DNA of 64,000 nt from Caprimulgus europaeus (lineage: Eukaryota > Chordata > Aves > Caprimulgiformes > Caprimulgidae): positions 4,209,054 through 4,273,053 of the forward strand of contig OU015529.1 of NCBI GenBank assembly GCA_907165065.1, read 5' to 3'. The notes below the pieces were generated by a model, which did no database searches, was not told the origin of the DNA, and was given only the letters and a program-made list of their open reading frames with translations. This document shows positions 1-10,460 of this stretch, one piece after another (the stretch's first letter is position 1; each line of letters starts with the position of its first letter). A program made the translations under genes and the position numbers.

Positions 1-586
1 TGGGTGGGTGTATTAGGGGAGAAAAATGGGTTTTCTAAAAAAACCAAACCAAGTCTGACAGAGATGCTGTGTGGTGGAGAGACACCCTCTTGGTTTTCCA
101 CTCCCATGGTCTGCTTCTTCTCCAAAGGGCACCTTGCTGCGTGCTGACCTGGGGACCTGCCATCTCCCACCTCTGCATCCACCTCTTTCCAAAGTCTCTG
201 TGTCGATGTTTCCTGCAGGATTTGGGGTGTTGTGTGCTGAAACACCTCGCAGCAGTGTGAGTGCTGGCTTTGGTGGCTTCTCTGAGTCATCTACAGGAAG
301 CCACACCATGGGCCAAGCTTGATGTTGGTGTGTGTGCAGATTGCTTTCCTTCACACAGGCTCTGGGGAGCTGCAAGGGAGACATGAGGTGTCTGTCACAC
401 CAAAAACAGCCACCCCAGATGAGAATTTGAAATGATCCCTGGTGGTGGCAGAAGGAGCCCTCGTTATCTCTTGCCCATGCTGTTTCCTGCCATGGCAAAT
501 TTTGATATGGTTGTTACTGAGAGATTTTAATTTGTGTGAACACATTTCCAAACACAGCTTCTCCTTTTTACAGATGCTTTTTAATC

Positions 587-622
587 ATTTAAATCTATAT
601 ATAAAAAAATATAGATTTAAAT
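587..622. repeat. AT-rich perfect inverted repeat
   Basis: Arms of 14 bases (587-600 and 609-622) are exact reverse complements around an 8-base A-rich spacer. The arm reads ATTTAAATCTATAT. It runs directly into a TA-dinucleotide stretch to about 644 that abuts a CR1 3' end. This is most likely simple-sequence DNA able to extrude a hairpin; I see no sign of a functional RNA. Confidence 0.8.
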
Positions 623-644
623 ATATATATATATATAATATATA

Positions 645-830
645 GATTGGATGGGGTTCTGAGCAACCAGAGAGGTGGTAGAAGCCCCATCCCCGGGAAC
701 ATTCAACAACAGGTTGGATGGGGCTCTGAGCAACCTGATCTGGTTGAAGATGTCCCTGCTCACTGCAGGGGGGTTGGACTAGATGACCTTGAAAGGTCCC
801 TTCAACCCAAACCATTCTGTGGTTCTATGA
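645..830 (+). mobile_element. CR1 LINE 3' fragment
   Basis: This is the 3' end of a CR1 non-LTR retrotransposon in + orientation, of the subfamily with 'CTGCTCACTGCAGGGGGGTT' before the GGACTAGATGACC block and an octamer-like GGTTCTATGA end. The element is truncated at its 5' side and begins at a TA repeat. The phrase 'GGATGGGG(T/C)TCTGAGCAACC' occurs twice (about 649 and 717), which suggests an internal duplication or rearrangement. No intact coding part remains. Confidence 0.9.
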
Positions 831-1326
831 CATTTGTTCAACCCCAGCCATGTTCCCTGCAGCACTAACCCCAAGCAGAGGTTATCTATCTCCTAACTGG
901 AAATGGGGGATGGTCCTGTAGAGTTTGGAGATGCAACTTGCCATGGAAAGAAAAGCACAAATGACTTTGTGGCCTGGAAGCCATAGCACTGCTGGCAATA
1001 ATTGTCAGACGTGATGAGGGATGTTGGTTCCTGTCAGTTGTCAATGGCCTACTAGGGTCTGTGCACTGGTAAGAAATGAAGACTTGGGGGTGGCACCTAC
1101 ACCCCATTTCTGATGACTCCCCAAGGTTTTGGATTCTCTGTGAACCTTCAAAGCATTTGCAGTCTGAAGAGCTTCATCTCTCATAACAAATACTGTACTA
1201 CTGATGTCTTCTCCTCCTGAATTTTCTCTAATATCCATTTACTTTCCTTCAAGGGTTGTACCCATAAACACTGAGGAGTCCCAGACAGCTGGTGAACTAC
1301 TCCTCCTCCTCTGTGAAGCTCCTTAT

Positions 1327-1632
1327 TATAGAATCACAGACTGGTTTGGGTTGGAAAGGACCTTTCAAGGCCACCTAGTCCAACCCCCCTGCAGTGAGCA
1401 GGGACATCTTCAACCAGATCAGGTTGCTCAGAGTCCCGTCCAACCTGACCTTGAAAGTTTCCAGGGATGGGGCTTCTACCACCTCTCTGGGCAACCTGGG
1501 CCAGTGTTTCACTACCTTCAGCATAAAAAATTTCTTCCTTACATCCAGTCTAAATCTCCCCTCTTTTAGTTTAAAACCATCACTCCTTGTCCTGTCACTA
1601 CAGGCCCTGCTAAAAAGTTTATCCCCAAATAT
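1327..1632 (-). mobile_element. CR1 LINE 3' fragment
   Basis: A CR1 end in - orientation that begins with the complement of the terminal octamer (TATAGAATCACAG) and includes the GGTTGGAAAGGACC complement block, the CTGCAGTGAGCAGGG block and the remnant of the reverse-transcriptase C-terminal codons around 1500-1610. It belongs to the same 3' subfamily as the copy at 645-830 and lies inverted to it 0.5 kb away, so the two could pair in a transcript. Confidence 0.9.
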
Positions 1633-3265
1633 ATGGTCTATGGGACAGATTAGTTGCTATAGAAGAAATAAAATAATTAAAATACAATATGCCCTTGCAT
1701 CTCCCTGGGGTTATGAGGAGCTTCTCATGGTTGGGAATCCACCATAAATAGCTATTTGCCCTGTGGGTGGGCCATGAAGGATGGATGAGAGGTACTGGCA
1801 GCAGTAGACACCAGCTTAGAAGGTGGTGAGGGTGAAGCTCTGGTTGTGCTCATTAAGGAAGAGTTATAGAGAAGACTTTGTGCCTGAAAGCTGCCTGTTA
1901 GGAGAAGGGTGCTGAGATGCTGGAGCTGGTACAACGGGGCTATTCACGTTGCTCTGCCATGGACAGACAGTGCCATTCATGGGGTGACCTCACTGTCCTC
2001 CCAGGAGCACGTGCCTTGGATGGAGTCATCTGCACCAGGAATCACAAGAGCATCCTCCTGAAGTGTGGATGGGTGGTTCTGGTGTTTTTCAGGATTAAAA
2101 TCAGCTTCACCCTGGGCTGGAGACGCAGAGCAGTGGGGTGTGTGATGGCTGGTAGCCACCCTGTCCCCTGCCTTGTTTTCCCTTCCAAACTAAGAAAAAA
2201 TGGCAGTTTCCATCAGGATCCATGCATGAAGGAGCTTGTACGCTCCCAGAGCTGCAGTAAACAACCCACCAGCTTGGAAATGTTTCAGGTTGGTCTTGAT
2301 GCTGAGAAGGGAGAAGTTTCAAACTGCAGGATGGGAGAAGTGACCTCTTCTCTCTGACCACCTAGCTCTTTCCTCCAGGGGTAAAATTCTCAACATTTTC
2401 ATGTAAGAAGATTTTCTGTTTAAGTTTTGGCAGCTTCCAGGCTCGCTGCTGAGGGCAGGGGGGGTGGCAGTGATCTCGCTCGGCGTCAGCACCCACTCAA
2501 CACGGTGGCAAATATTACCAAAAGGTAGTGACAGATAAAAAACTGGAGGTTTGAAATTCCAGCCATATCCCAGGAAATAGTTGACTATTGATGTAACTTC
2601 TGAGACAGATTCCAGCTTCCAAGCCCAAATGTTTTTTAAATAAACACAAATGAGAGCCTGCAAAGGTCAATTTGTGGCTTGGTGGGAAAAAGCCCTTGGT
2701 TCAGGATCAAAGGAAAATGACTGGGTTTGGAGGGCGCAGAGGACCTCGGAGGGCAGCTGGTTTTGACTTTGGTCAGACTGTGACACATGCCATCATCGTT
2801 ATTCATTGCCCCAGTATTTATTTTTATTATTTAAAAACACAAGGAGTTGAAAAAAAGTCCATGTTGGAAATTGGGTTCATAATGATGTTTACTCCTGGCA
2901 TGAACTGGTAATGGGGTTTTTTTTTTCCTCTCCCTGTTTTGTTTGACAAACAAGTTTCCATATTTGTTGAAGTATGGCAAACCTTGTCTTGGCTGGTGTC
3001 CCCAAGGCAGGGTAGAGCAAGTGGCACTCGTTGAGGTTGCCCACTGATGTCCTCCTGCCTGTGATGCCAAGGAGGATGCTCGTATGCTGTGAGGAACAGT
3101 TTTTCCCTGTGCTGTGATGAACATCAAAGCTTTTGTTGGCCATCATTGATTGGCCTGGTCTAAGAGCTTTATCAGGTCCAAGTGCATGTACTTTGAATGT
3201 ACACAGGGCAATATGTTAAGAGGAATGGATTCTTTGGAAGTTATGGCATTGAACTGGACCTCATA

Positions 3266-3320
3266 TCACAGAATCACAGAATGGTAGGGGTTGGAAGAGA
3301 CCTCTGGAGATCATCCAGTC
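3266..3320 (-). mobile_element. Short CR1 3' end, antisense
   Basis: About 55 bases of antisense CR1 terminus (tandem TCACAGAA octamers, then GGTTGGAAGAGACCTC and GATCATCCAGTC) break off abruptly where a sense CR1 begins. The subfamily signature differs from the adjoining copy, so the two are separate insertions rather than one element with a 5' inversion. Confidence 0.85.
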
Positions 3321-3620
3321 TGGGAGGGACTTTTTAAGAGGGCAGTTAATGATAGAACAAGGGGAAATGGCTTTAAACTGGAAGAGGGGAGGTTTAGATT
3401 AGATATTAGGAAGGAATTCTTCCCTGTGAGGGTGGTGAGACCCTGGCCCAGGTTGGCCAGAGAAGCTGTGGCTGCTCCTCCCTGGAAGTGTTCTTGGCCA
3501 GGTTGGATGAGGCTTTGAGCAACCTGGTCTAGTGGAAGGTGTCGCTGCTGCTGGCAGGGGGGTTGGGACTGGATGAGCTTTAAGGTCCCTCCCAACCCAA
3601 GCCAGTCTATGATTCTATGA
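3321..3620 (+). mobile_element. CR1 LINE 3' fragment
   Basis: A 300-base sense CR1 end of the 'CTAGTGGAAGGTGTC...GATGAGCTTTAAGGTCCC' subfamily, complete to the TATGATTCTATGA terminus. It begins in the C-terminal reverse-transcriptase region (codons for the DRTRGNG-like motif around 3351-3372, already decayed). It directly abuts the antisense fragment at 3266-3320. Confidence 0.92.
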
Positions 3621-4307
3621 TCTAGATGATCATATGTGTCAGCTCCATTCCTGCCTCCTCTCCAAATGTCCTTCAAGCAGAGTCTCTCTGCCTCAGTTTC
3701 CCAAATGAAAAAATTAATGCAATATATTTTTCCCTTACCCTTGTCCATAAACTCCTGAGGCTTGCTCAGGTGGGATGGAATTTGGGATGATGCTCCCCAC
3801 AGCAATAAATCCATGTTCTTAGATACCAGGTCATATCACTGCCAGATGTAGTGTGCAAAAAAAGATCCATCTCCCTATAAAAGGCTGATTTGTTGGTGCA
3901 GCTCTGGAGTGACCATTTCAGGCAAGGTACTTTGGTGTAGTCAGAGGACACTTGTAGGAGGTGATTTATTGTCACAGGCTCTATTTTCATTACCCAACAA
4001 GAGCTTTTAATAGCAACAACGTGTATTGCAGTGACATCCATTGTTTTGATTTTTACAGTTGAAATTGTCCCATCTGCCTCAGTTATAAATTTGTGACTCA
4101 CCAAACACAATGGGCTGAAAATAATTTCAGCTGTGGAAGCAGAAATGGGCCCAGGGATGTGGGTATTTCTGGCATGAAATTACTTTTCCAGCGTGGGCTG
4201 GGACTTGTGTGCATGGATGGGCTCCTCCGGCAGCGTCCCCTGCCCCTGCAAGGGGAAACCAAGTGCTGAAGGGCTCTGTGGTACCCAGGGACCAGGCCCT
4301 GCCACCC

Positions 4308-5057
4308 CCTGCTCCCAGCTCCATCCCCTGCTCCATGCCCTGCTCCAATCTCCATCCCCTGCTCCCATCTCTATGCCTTGCTCCCATCTCCATCCCCTGC
4401 TCCCAACTCCATCCCCTGCTCCTGTCTCCATCCCCTTCTCCCATCTCCTGCTCCTGTCTCCATCCCCTGCTCCCATCTCTATGCCTTGCTCCCATCTCCA
4501 TCTCCTGCTCCCAACTCCATCCCCTGCTCCTGTCTCCATCCCCTTCTCTAACCTCCTGCTCCTGTCTCCATCCCCTGCTCCCATCTCCATCCTCTGTTCC
4601 CATCTCCATACCCTGTTCCCAGTTCCATCCCCTGCTCCTGTCTCCATCCCCTGCTCCCATCTCAATCCCCAGCTCCTGTCTCCATCCCCTGCTCCCATCT
4701 CTATCCCCTGCTCCCACCTCCATCCTCAGCTCCATCACCTGCTCCCAGCATCATCCCCAGCTCCTGTCTCCATCCCTAGCTCCTAGCTCCATCCCCAGCT
4801 CCTAGCTCCATCCCCAGCTCCTGTCTCCATCCCCAGCTCCCAGCTCCATCCCCAGCTCCTGTCTCCATCCCCAGCTCCTGTCTCCATCCCCAGATCCCAG
4901 CTCCATCCCCAGCTCCCATCTCAATCCCCTGCTCCCATCTCAATCCCCTGCTCCCACCTCCATCCTCAGCTCCATCCCCTGCTCCCAGCTCCATCCCCAG
5001 CTCCCGTCTCCATCCCCTTCTCCCTTCTCCATCCCCTGCTTCCATCTCCATCCCTCT
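4308..5057. repeat. 19-bp minisatellite, about 39 units
   Basis: A tandem array with a 19-base unit approximated on the + strand by TCTCCATCCCCTGCTCCCA. Unit starts measured at 4348, 4367, 4386, 4405 and 4424 are exactly 19 apart. Variants include CTCCTG for CTCCCA and CAGCTC for CTGCTC, the latter dominating the second half, so the array has two sub-blocks. The unit lacks stops in several frames and 19 is not a multiple of three, so long frames appear on both strands (repeating GAGDGDRSRGW-type peptides on the - strand). These are artefacts. The - strand is G-rich. It lies in the FAM53B intron. Confidence 0.95.
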
Positions 5058-5315
5058 GCAGGGTCCGGGGGTATGTGGTTGGATGTTGCACCCTTGTTCA
5101 CGCTCACATGGGAGGACAGAGCTGGAAACACAAACAAAGCTTGGCAGTGTCTGTCCCAAACACACACAAAATGCGATTGTATCCCCAAGACACGCATCTG
5201 ATTCACCACGTGCTCTTTAACCCTCTGGTGCCTGGGCTCCTACACTGCATGGACCCAAAGAACAGGGTTTGTAAAGCACAGAGATTGATCATGGAGGGAA
5301 TTGATATGCTTGAAC

Positions 5316-5359
5316 GTGGTGTCCCAAAGTGGTGTCCCAAAGTGGTGTCCCAAAGTGGT
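5316..5359. repeat. 13-bp tandem triplication
   Basis: Three copies plus a partial copy of the 13-base unit GTGGTGTCCCAAA follow each other without mismatch. This is a small recent tandem duplication in intronic DNA; no function is implied. Confidence 0.9.
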
Positions 5360-5938
5360 TGTTCACACTGTTTTTAAGCAAACCACCCCAACCCCAGCAC
5401 TCCAGGAGATCTCCAGGCTTGCTGTTCCCTCCCATGGTTCAGGTGGATGCAGTGGCAGCAGGGTTTGCAGATGGTGGTTGGGTTTTTCTCCACTTGAAGG
5501 TGCTTCATCGATCACATCTTCTGGCAGAGGGTTTTGAAGGCATTTGAAGGATGGAGCAGGGTGTAGATTTTGGGTCTGTGGCCAAGCCCAGTGCAGTGGT
5601 GGGAACAGCTCCTTTGGGCATGAGGCAACGTGGCCGTGGCCTCCCAGGCAGCTGGTGGCTTTGTAGACAATATTTTTTCAAGGCAACATTTTGGGTGTGA
5701 TGGTTAGAAGTTACTTGGGAGCCTCTTGGCTTGCAAAATTCTCCCAAAATATTTCAGCAAGCAGCAGTAAATAAACCAGGAGGGCAGTTCAGTTTGTTTT
5801 GTCAAAGGGAGGATGTTCATGGTCAGCCTGAAGTGGAGATGGTGGCAGAGAAGTGATGTGTACTTCAAGGCTGCATTTAATTTGCTGGAGGCCACGGTGC
5901 TGGGTGTGACAGTGGGTGCAGGTGCCCTGGAGCAGTTA

Positions 5939-6618
5939 GAATCATAGAATCGTTTTGGATGGAAAAGACCTTTAAGATCATTGAGTTGAACCATAAAACT
6001 AAAAACTGCCAAGTTCACCACTAAACCATGTCCTGAAGTGCCATGTCTATGTTTTTTGACTCCACCACTGCCCTGGGCAACCCATTCCAATGCCTGAGAA
6101 CCCTTTCAGCAAAGAAATTCTTCCTCACATCCCATCTCAACTGCCCTGGGCACAACTTGAGCCCATTTCCTCTTGTCCTGTCCCTTGGTCCTTGGTTGAA
6201 CAGACCCACCCCCACCTCTCTCCACCCTCCTTGCAGGGACTTGGACAGAGCCAGAAGGTCTCCCCTCAGCCTCCTTTTCTCCAGGCTCAACACCCCCAGT
6301 TCCCTCAGCCGGGAACTCAGCACACTTGTGCTCCAGACCCTTCCCCAGCTCCGTTCCCTTCTCTGGACACGCTCCAGCACCTCCAGGTCCTTCTTGGAGT
6401 CAGGGGCCCAACACTGAACCCAGCACTCGAGGTGCAGCCTCACCAGTGCCCAGTGCAGGGCGACAATCACTTTCCTGGTCCTGCTGGCCACACTGTTCCT
6501 GATCCAGGCCAGGATGCCCTTGGCCTTCTTGGCCACCTGAGCACACTGCTGACTCATGTTCAGCTGCTGTTGACCAACACCCCCAGGTCCCTCTCTGCCC
6601 AGCAGCTCTCCATCCATT
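5939..6618 (-). mobile_element. CR1 LINE, 680-bp 3' portion
   Basis: A longer antisense CR1 copy. The - strand frame over 6617-6021 reads as the C-terminal part of the CR1 ORF2 reverse transcriptase. Recognisable family motifs, in order, are a MSQQCA-like start, the ALVRLHLE segment, LLERVQRR-like residues ([11 protein letters not shown]), [25 protein letters not shown] and [14 protein letters not shown]. The conserved polymerase core lies upstream and is missing, so the copy is dead. It is nearly identical to the copy at 19808-20480, in the same orientation. It shares with it the segment after VQRRE that differs from other CR1 copies in this window. Confidence 0.95.
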
Positions 6619-7446
6619 TCTGTGGCATTTATGTTGTCCCAACACAGTCACATCTTTGTCTCGAGCACTTTCAAGTGTATTTTCATCAAAGTCCTGGTGC
6701 AATAAAGGCTTCGTGTCACGGCCAGGGAGGTGGCATCAATGAGGTGACACTGTCCCCATGCTGGTGACAAGATTGGGGTGGGAGGTAATGCCAGGCACTT
6801 ATACCTGGAGAAATCAGGTGGGAATGCTTGGCTGGAGCGGGTTTCCACTAACACAGGCTGATTCAGGGAGGTGAGCGAGTTTCACAGAGAGCATTTCATT
6901 GAAGATATTGAATGAGAGATTTTTTTTAACTCTGGTTTTCATTTCTATAAGGTCTTGCCTTATAATTTAGGGCATGAAATGAGACCACAGTGGCACAGTA
7001 GGAATATAACCTCTGCTGAAAGTGATGTGAATAATAGGAAAATTGAAGAGGGCTGAGATTTTCAAAATAAACAACAAAAAAATTTCCTTATTAAGGATGT
7101 TTCGTTTTGGCTTGGGACAAGTTGAAATACCAGCATCTCTGAATTTCCCCAAAGTTGAGCTCCTCAAACCCTGAGATGCTCTGCCACAGCCCCTTGGGAT
7201 GTGGAGTTGAAGCTGAGGAGGATGTGAAAGGCTGAGCCCAGGAGGGATGGACAACCTGGAAAGAAAGAGAGGAACACACAGGAACCGCTCGTCGGGTTGT
7301 GAACGGATCCCTCTGGCTCGTAGCGAAGGGTCCAGTGTCTGTCAGGGGAAATATGGCCTGGCAGGGAAGGGGGATTTTCCAGTTACTGTTGGGAATGGGA
7401 ATGGGCCAGGAGGCTGTGCTAGGACCAAGTCCCAGTGTGTTGAGTT

Positions 7447-7929
7447 GCTGTGGGCTGCTGTGGGATGGTGTGAGATGCTGTGGGATATTGTGAGATGCTG
7501 TGGGATGTTGTGAGATGTTGGGGGATGCTGTGGGATGTTGGGGGATGCTGTGGAATATTGGGGGATTCTGTGGGATGTTGTGAGATGCTGCGGGATGCTG
7601 TGGGATGTGGGATCCTGTGGGATGCTGTGGGATGTGGGATGCTGTGGGATGTTGGGGATGCTGTGGGATGCTGTGAGATGCTGGGGGATGTTGGGGGATG
7701 CTGTGGGATGTGGGATCCTGTGGAATGCTGTGGGATGTGGGATGCTGTCGGATGTTGGGGGATGCTGTGAGATGTTGGGGGATGCTGTGGGATATTGGGG
7801 GATGCTGTGGGATATTGGGGGATGCTGTGGGATGCTATGAGATGCTGTGGGATGTTGGGGGATGCTGTGGGATGTTGGGGGATGCTGTGGGATGCTGTGG
7901 GATGTGGGATGCTGTGGGATGCTGTGCTC
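7447..7929. repeat. 10-bp G-rich minisatellite, about 48 units
   Basis: A tandem array alternating GATGCTGTGG and GATGTTGGGG (variants GATATTGGGG, GAGATGCTGT, and a shorter GATGTGGGATCC form). The 10-base period permits open frames in most phases, which produces false proteins such as WDVGGCCG repeats on + and SIPQHPT repeats on -. On the + strand, runs of three to five G are separated by 5 to 7 bases over much of the array, which fits the common G-quadruplex pattern. It lies in the FAM53B intron in transcript sense. Confidence 0.95.
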
Positions 7930-8597
7930 ATGGTGGGAGGGCCGAGCTCCAGAGAGCATCACTGCTCTCGGATTCCACGCATAGCCATGCCTGCTGTATT
8001 TCTCCATGATTGCTGGGATTCATCTCTCCAGCATCTCCCTGGGGCTCTGTGGCACCAGAGGGATTCTCATCGGTGGGTCACGTCACAGCTTTTTCTTTTG
8101 CATTTATGGAAACTCACTGAACATCCTCAGTGTCATTGGGGCAGCTACAGAACTCCCAAAACAAGAGCAAAACTGCGAGTAAAACCCAATTAACTCTGCA
8201 GGCTCCAACGACAGCGTTAGTGCTGATGACTTAAAGCCTCCTTCTTGCTTTTCTGGGGTTTGTTTGTTTAATACTGTGGTGTGAAGCAGCTTGGTAGGAT
8301 AATGGATATTTCTAAATCTGCTCAGGAAAGCTGTTTTTCACACCAAACAGAATATAAACACAATTATCTGCTAAAGCTGTAGACTTTCAGTGCACTATCT
8401 GAGCACTGGCACTTGTTATTGCAAAATTCAGATTGGGGCTGTGTCAATATTAATCTTCCTTAGTGGATGAGGTGGGAAGAGCTGGGAAGGCAGATCCTGA
8501 AAACAAGGGCAGCATCGTGGAGTCATCCCCTCTGTACTGCAGCATGTTGGGCTGAGGAAGGGTGCAGGGTGCAAATTCCTCAATGCCTCTGTAGATT

Positions 8598-8740
8598 AAA
8601 ATAAAATAAAATAAAATAAAATAAAATAAAATAAAATAAAATAAAATAAAATAAAATAAAATAAAATAAAATAAAATAAAATAAAATAAAATAAAATAAA
8701 ATAAAATAAAATAAAATAAAATAAAATAAAATAAAATAAA
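8598..8740. repeat. (AAAAT)n pentanucleotide microsatellite
   Basis: 143 bases of uninterrupted AAAAT, about 28.6 units, with no visible substitution. It lies 34 bases upstream of a sense CR1 copy but is not part of the CR1 tail, which is at the other end of that element. A pure array of this length is expected to be length-polymorphic. The open frame of FYFIL repeats on the - strand is an artefact. Confidence 0.97.
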
Positions 8741-8774
8741 TTATATAACGGGTGAGTTTGAGCTCCCTGACATA

Positions 8775-9093
8775 GGGGGCGTGCAAGAAAGCTGGGGAGG
8801 GACTTTGGCCAAGGGCAGGGAGTGACAGAACAAGGGGTGATGGCTTGAAAGTGGCAGAGGGGAGATGGAGCTGAGATGTGAGGAAGAAATTCTTTGATGT
8901 GAGGGTGGTGAGACCCTGGCCCAGGTTGCCCAGAGAAGCTGTGGCTGCTCCTCCCTGGAAGTGTTCTCGGCCAGGTTGGATGAGGCTTTGAGCAACCTGG
9001 TCTAGTGGAAGGTGTCCCTGCTGCTGGCAGGGGGGTTGGAACTGGATGAGCTTTAAGGTCCCTCCCAACCCAGACCAGTCTGTGATTCTATGA
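8775..9093 (+). mobile_element. CR1 LINE 3' fragment
   Basis: A sense CR1 end of the 'GGTCTAGTGGAAGGTGTCC...GAGCTTTAAGGTCC' subfamily, from the GTGCAAGAAAGCTGGGGAGG block to TGTGATTCTATGA. It is well preserved but 5'-truncated, with only reverse-transcriptase tail codons left. Confidence 0.93.
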
Positions 9094-9150
9094 CACGGCA
9101 ACACTGCGTATAACCCAGCTCCAGCTCTGCAGCAGGCACACAAGCTCCTC

Positions 9151-9765
9151 TCCTGGTTTTGCTGGGACAGAGTTAATTTTCTTGTTAGTAATTAGAATAG
9201 CTGTGTTTTAGTTTCAGTGTGGGATCTGTTATGAGAAGAATGTTGATAAAGTTCTGATGTTGTGAGTTGCTGCTGGAGCTCAAGGCCACCGTGTTTGGCT
9301 GGTTCACAGCTGCATTAGGACTGGGAGGGAGAAGTGCAGTGAACAGCAAACCCCAAACTGGCATTGGGATGTGCCAATGGGATATTCCAGATCATATCAC
9401 ACCATGTCAGTACGTTAACCGGGGTTGAATGGAAGACGGGGGGATTGTTTCAGGGATCTCTTGGGTTCTCGCTCCTCCAGGGTTTGGGTTTGGGACTGTC
9501 TCTGCTCCGGGATCGCTGGCTGGCACAGGCTGGGTATCGGTTGGCAGGTGGTGAGCAACTGCACTGGGCATCACTCACTTGTATATTCTGTTATTACTGT
9601 TCTTACCATTATTATTTTAATTAGTAAATAGTTTTTATCTCAACCTGTGAGTTTCCTTGCCCCTTTTCCTTCCAATTTTCTGCCCTACTCCCTGCGGAAG
9701 GGAGAGTGAGAGAGCAACTGTGTTTGGCTGCAGCCAAAGGGTGAATCCACCCAACCCACCACAGC
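9151..9765 (+). mobile_element. Solo LTR of avian endogenous retrovirus
   Basis: It begins TCCTGGTTTTGCTGGGACAG followed by AGTTAATTTTCTTGTTAGTA, a start I associate with a very common avian ERV LTR family. It also shares blocks with the inverted copy at 53485-54160: GGTGGTGAGCA(A/G)(C/T)TGCACTGGG, the ATT-rich tract, ATCTCA(A/C)CCT and TTGGCTGCAGC. No gag, pol or env frame lies next to it, so it is a solo LTR left by recombination. The 3' boundary is approximate because the end is diverged. I do not assign class II or III firmly. Confidence 0.75.
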
Positions 9766-10216
9766 TCCATTTGCATTTCATGCGCCCATTGCCACCTCCT
9801 GTGCCTTCCTCAATCATTTCTTTCCCAACACTTCATTCATCACTCAGAGGCTCTTTCTGGGGGAGGAGAGGGTCGGTGTAAGACCCGCCACCTCCCCCCG
9901 ATGACGATGATGATGTTGATGTTGGAAGCTGGTGCCGCTGAGCCACACACAGCAGCGGTCACCAGTGCTGCTTGGGGACGTGTCTCATGGTTTTGGGGAG
10001 GCCAAACAGCAGCAAGTGAGGTGCTGGTGAGACCTGTCTGGGTATCTGCTGAGCTGGTAACGTGCATGGCCAACACATGGCATGTGTGCTGCAGTCTGGG
10101 CCTGTTGGCAAAGCTCCTGAGATGCTCCTCATGGTTCTAAAGAGGAGAGGTTGGCTATGCCATTATCATAGAGTGAGTGTGGCTCCCAAGCAAAAACCAG
10201 AGCAACAACATCATTG

Positions 10217-10460
10217 TTGCCTCAAGTTGCACCAAGGGAGGTTCAGATTGGATACCAGGAAATATTTCTTCACTGAAAAGGGTCATCAGACACTGGAACG
10301 GGCTGCCCAGGGAAGTGGTTGAGTCCCTATCTCTGGAGGTGTTTAAAAGACAGGTAGATGGGGTGCTCAGAGATCTGGTTTAGTTGTGGACAGGTACAGT
10401 TGGACTTGTTGATCTCAAAGATCTTTTCCAACCAAAGGATTCTATGATTCTGTGATTCTG
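10217..10460 (+). mobile_element. CR1 LINE 3' fragment (diverged)
   Basis: A sense CR1 end with the reverse-transcriptase tail still readable in frame at 10217-10383 ([14 protein letters not shown], then [20 protein letters not shown]). It is followed by an older UTR type (GGACTTGTTGATCTCAAAGATC) and a TCTATGATTCTGTGATTCTG end. The divergence suggests an older insertion. Confidence 0.9.

Noticed and set aside
4127-4805. Open frames of 170-200 codons on both strands (GAGDGD-type and SPSPAPISI-type repeats)
   Set aside because: They are readings of the 19-bp minisatellite in different phases, with no start context, splice sites or non-repeat domain.
5301-5380. 13-bp triple repeat as a regulatory array
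   Set aside because: Only three copies, no dyad or known site. It looks like a simple tandem duplication.
4308-7929. Regular repeats as a CRISPR-like array
   Set aside because: Units are contiguous with no unique spacers, and the DNA is vertebrate. They are minisatellites.
7342-8193. Long frames of WDVGGCCG-type (+) and SIPQHPT-type (-) repeats
   Set aside because: Products of the 10-bp array, which lacks stops in most frames. Not genes.
8580-9143. 187-codon frame with FYFIL repeats on the - strand
   Set aside because: It joins the AAAAT array to antisense CR1 sequence.
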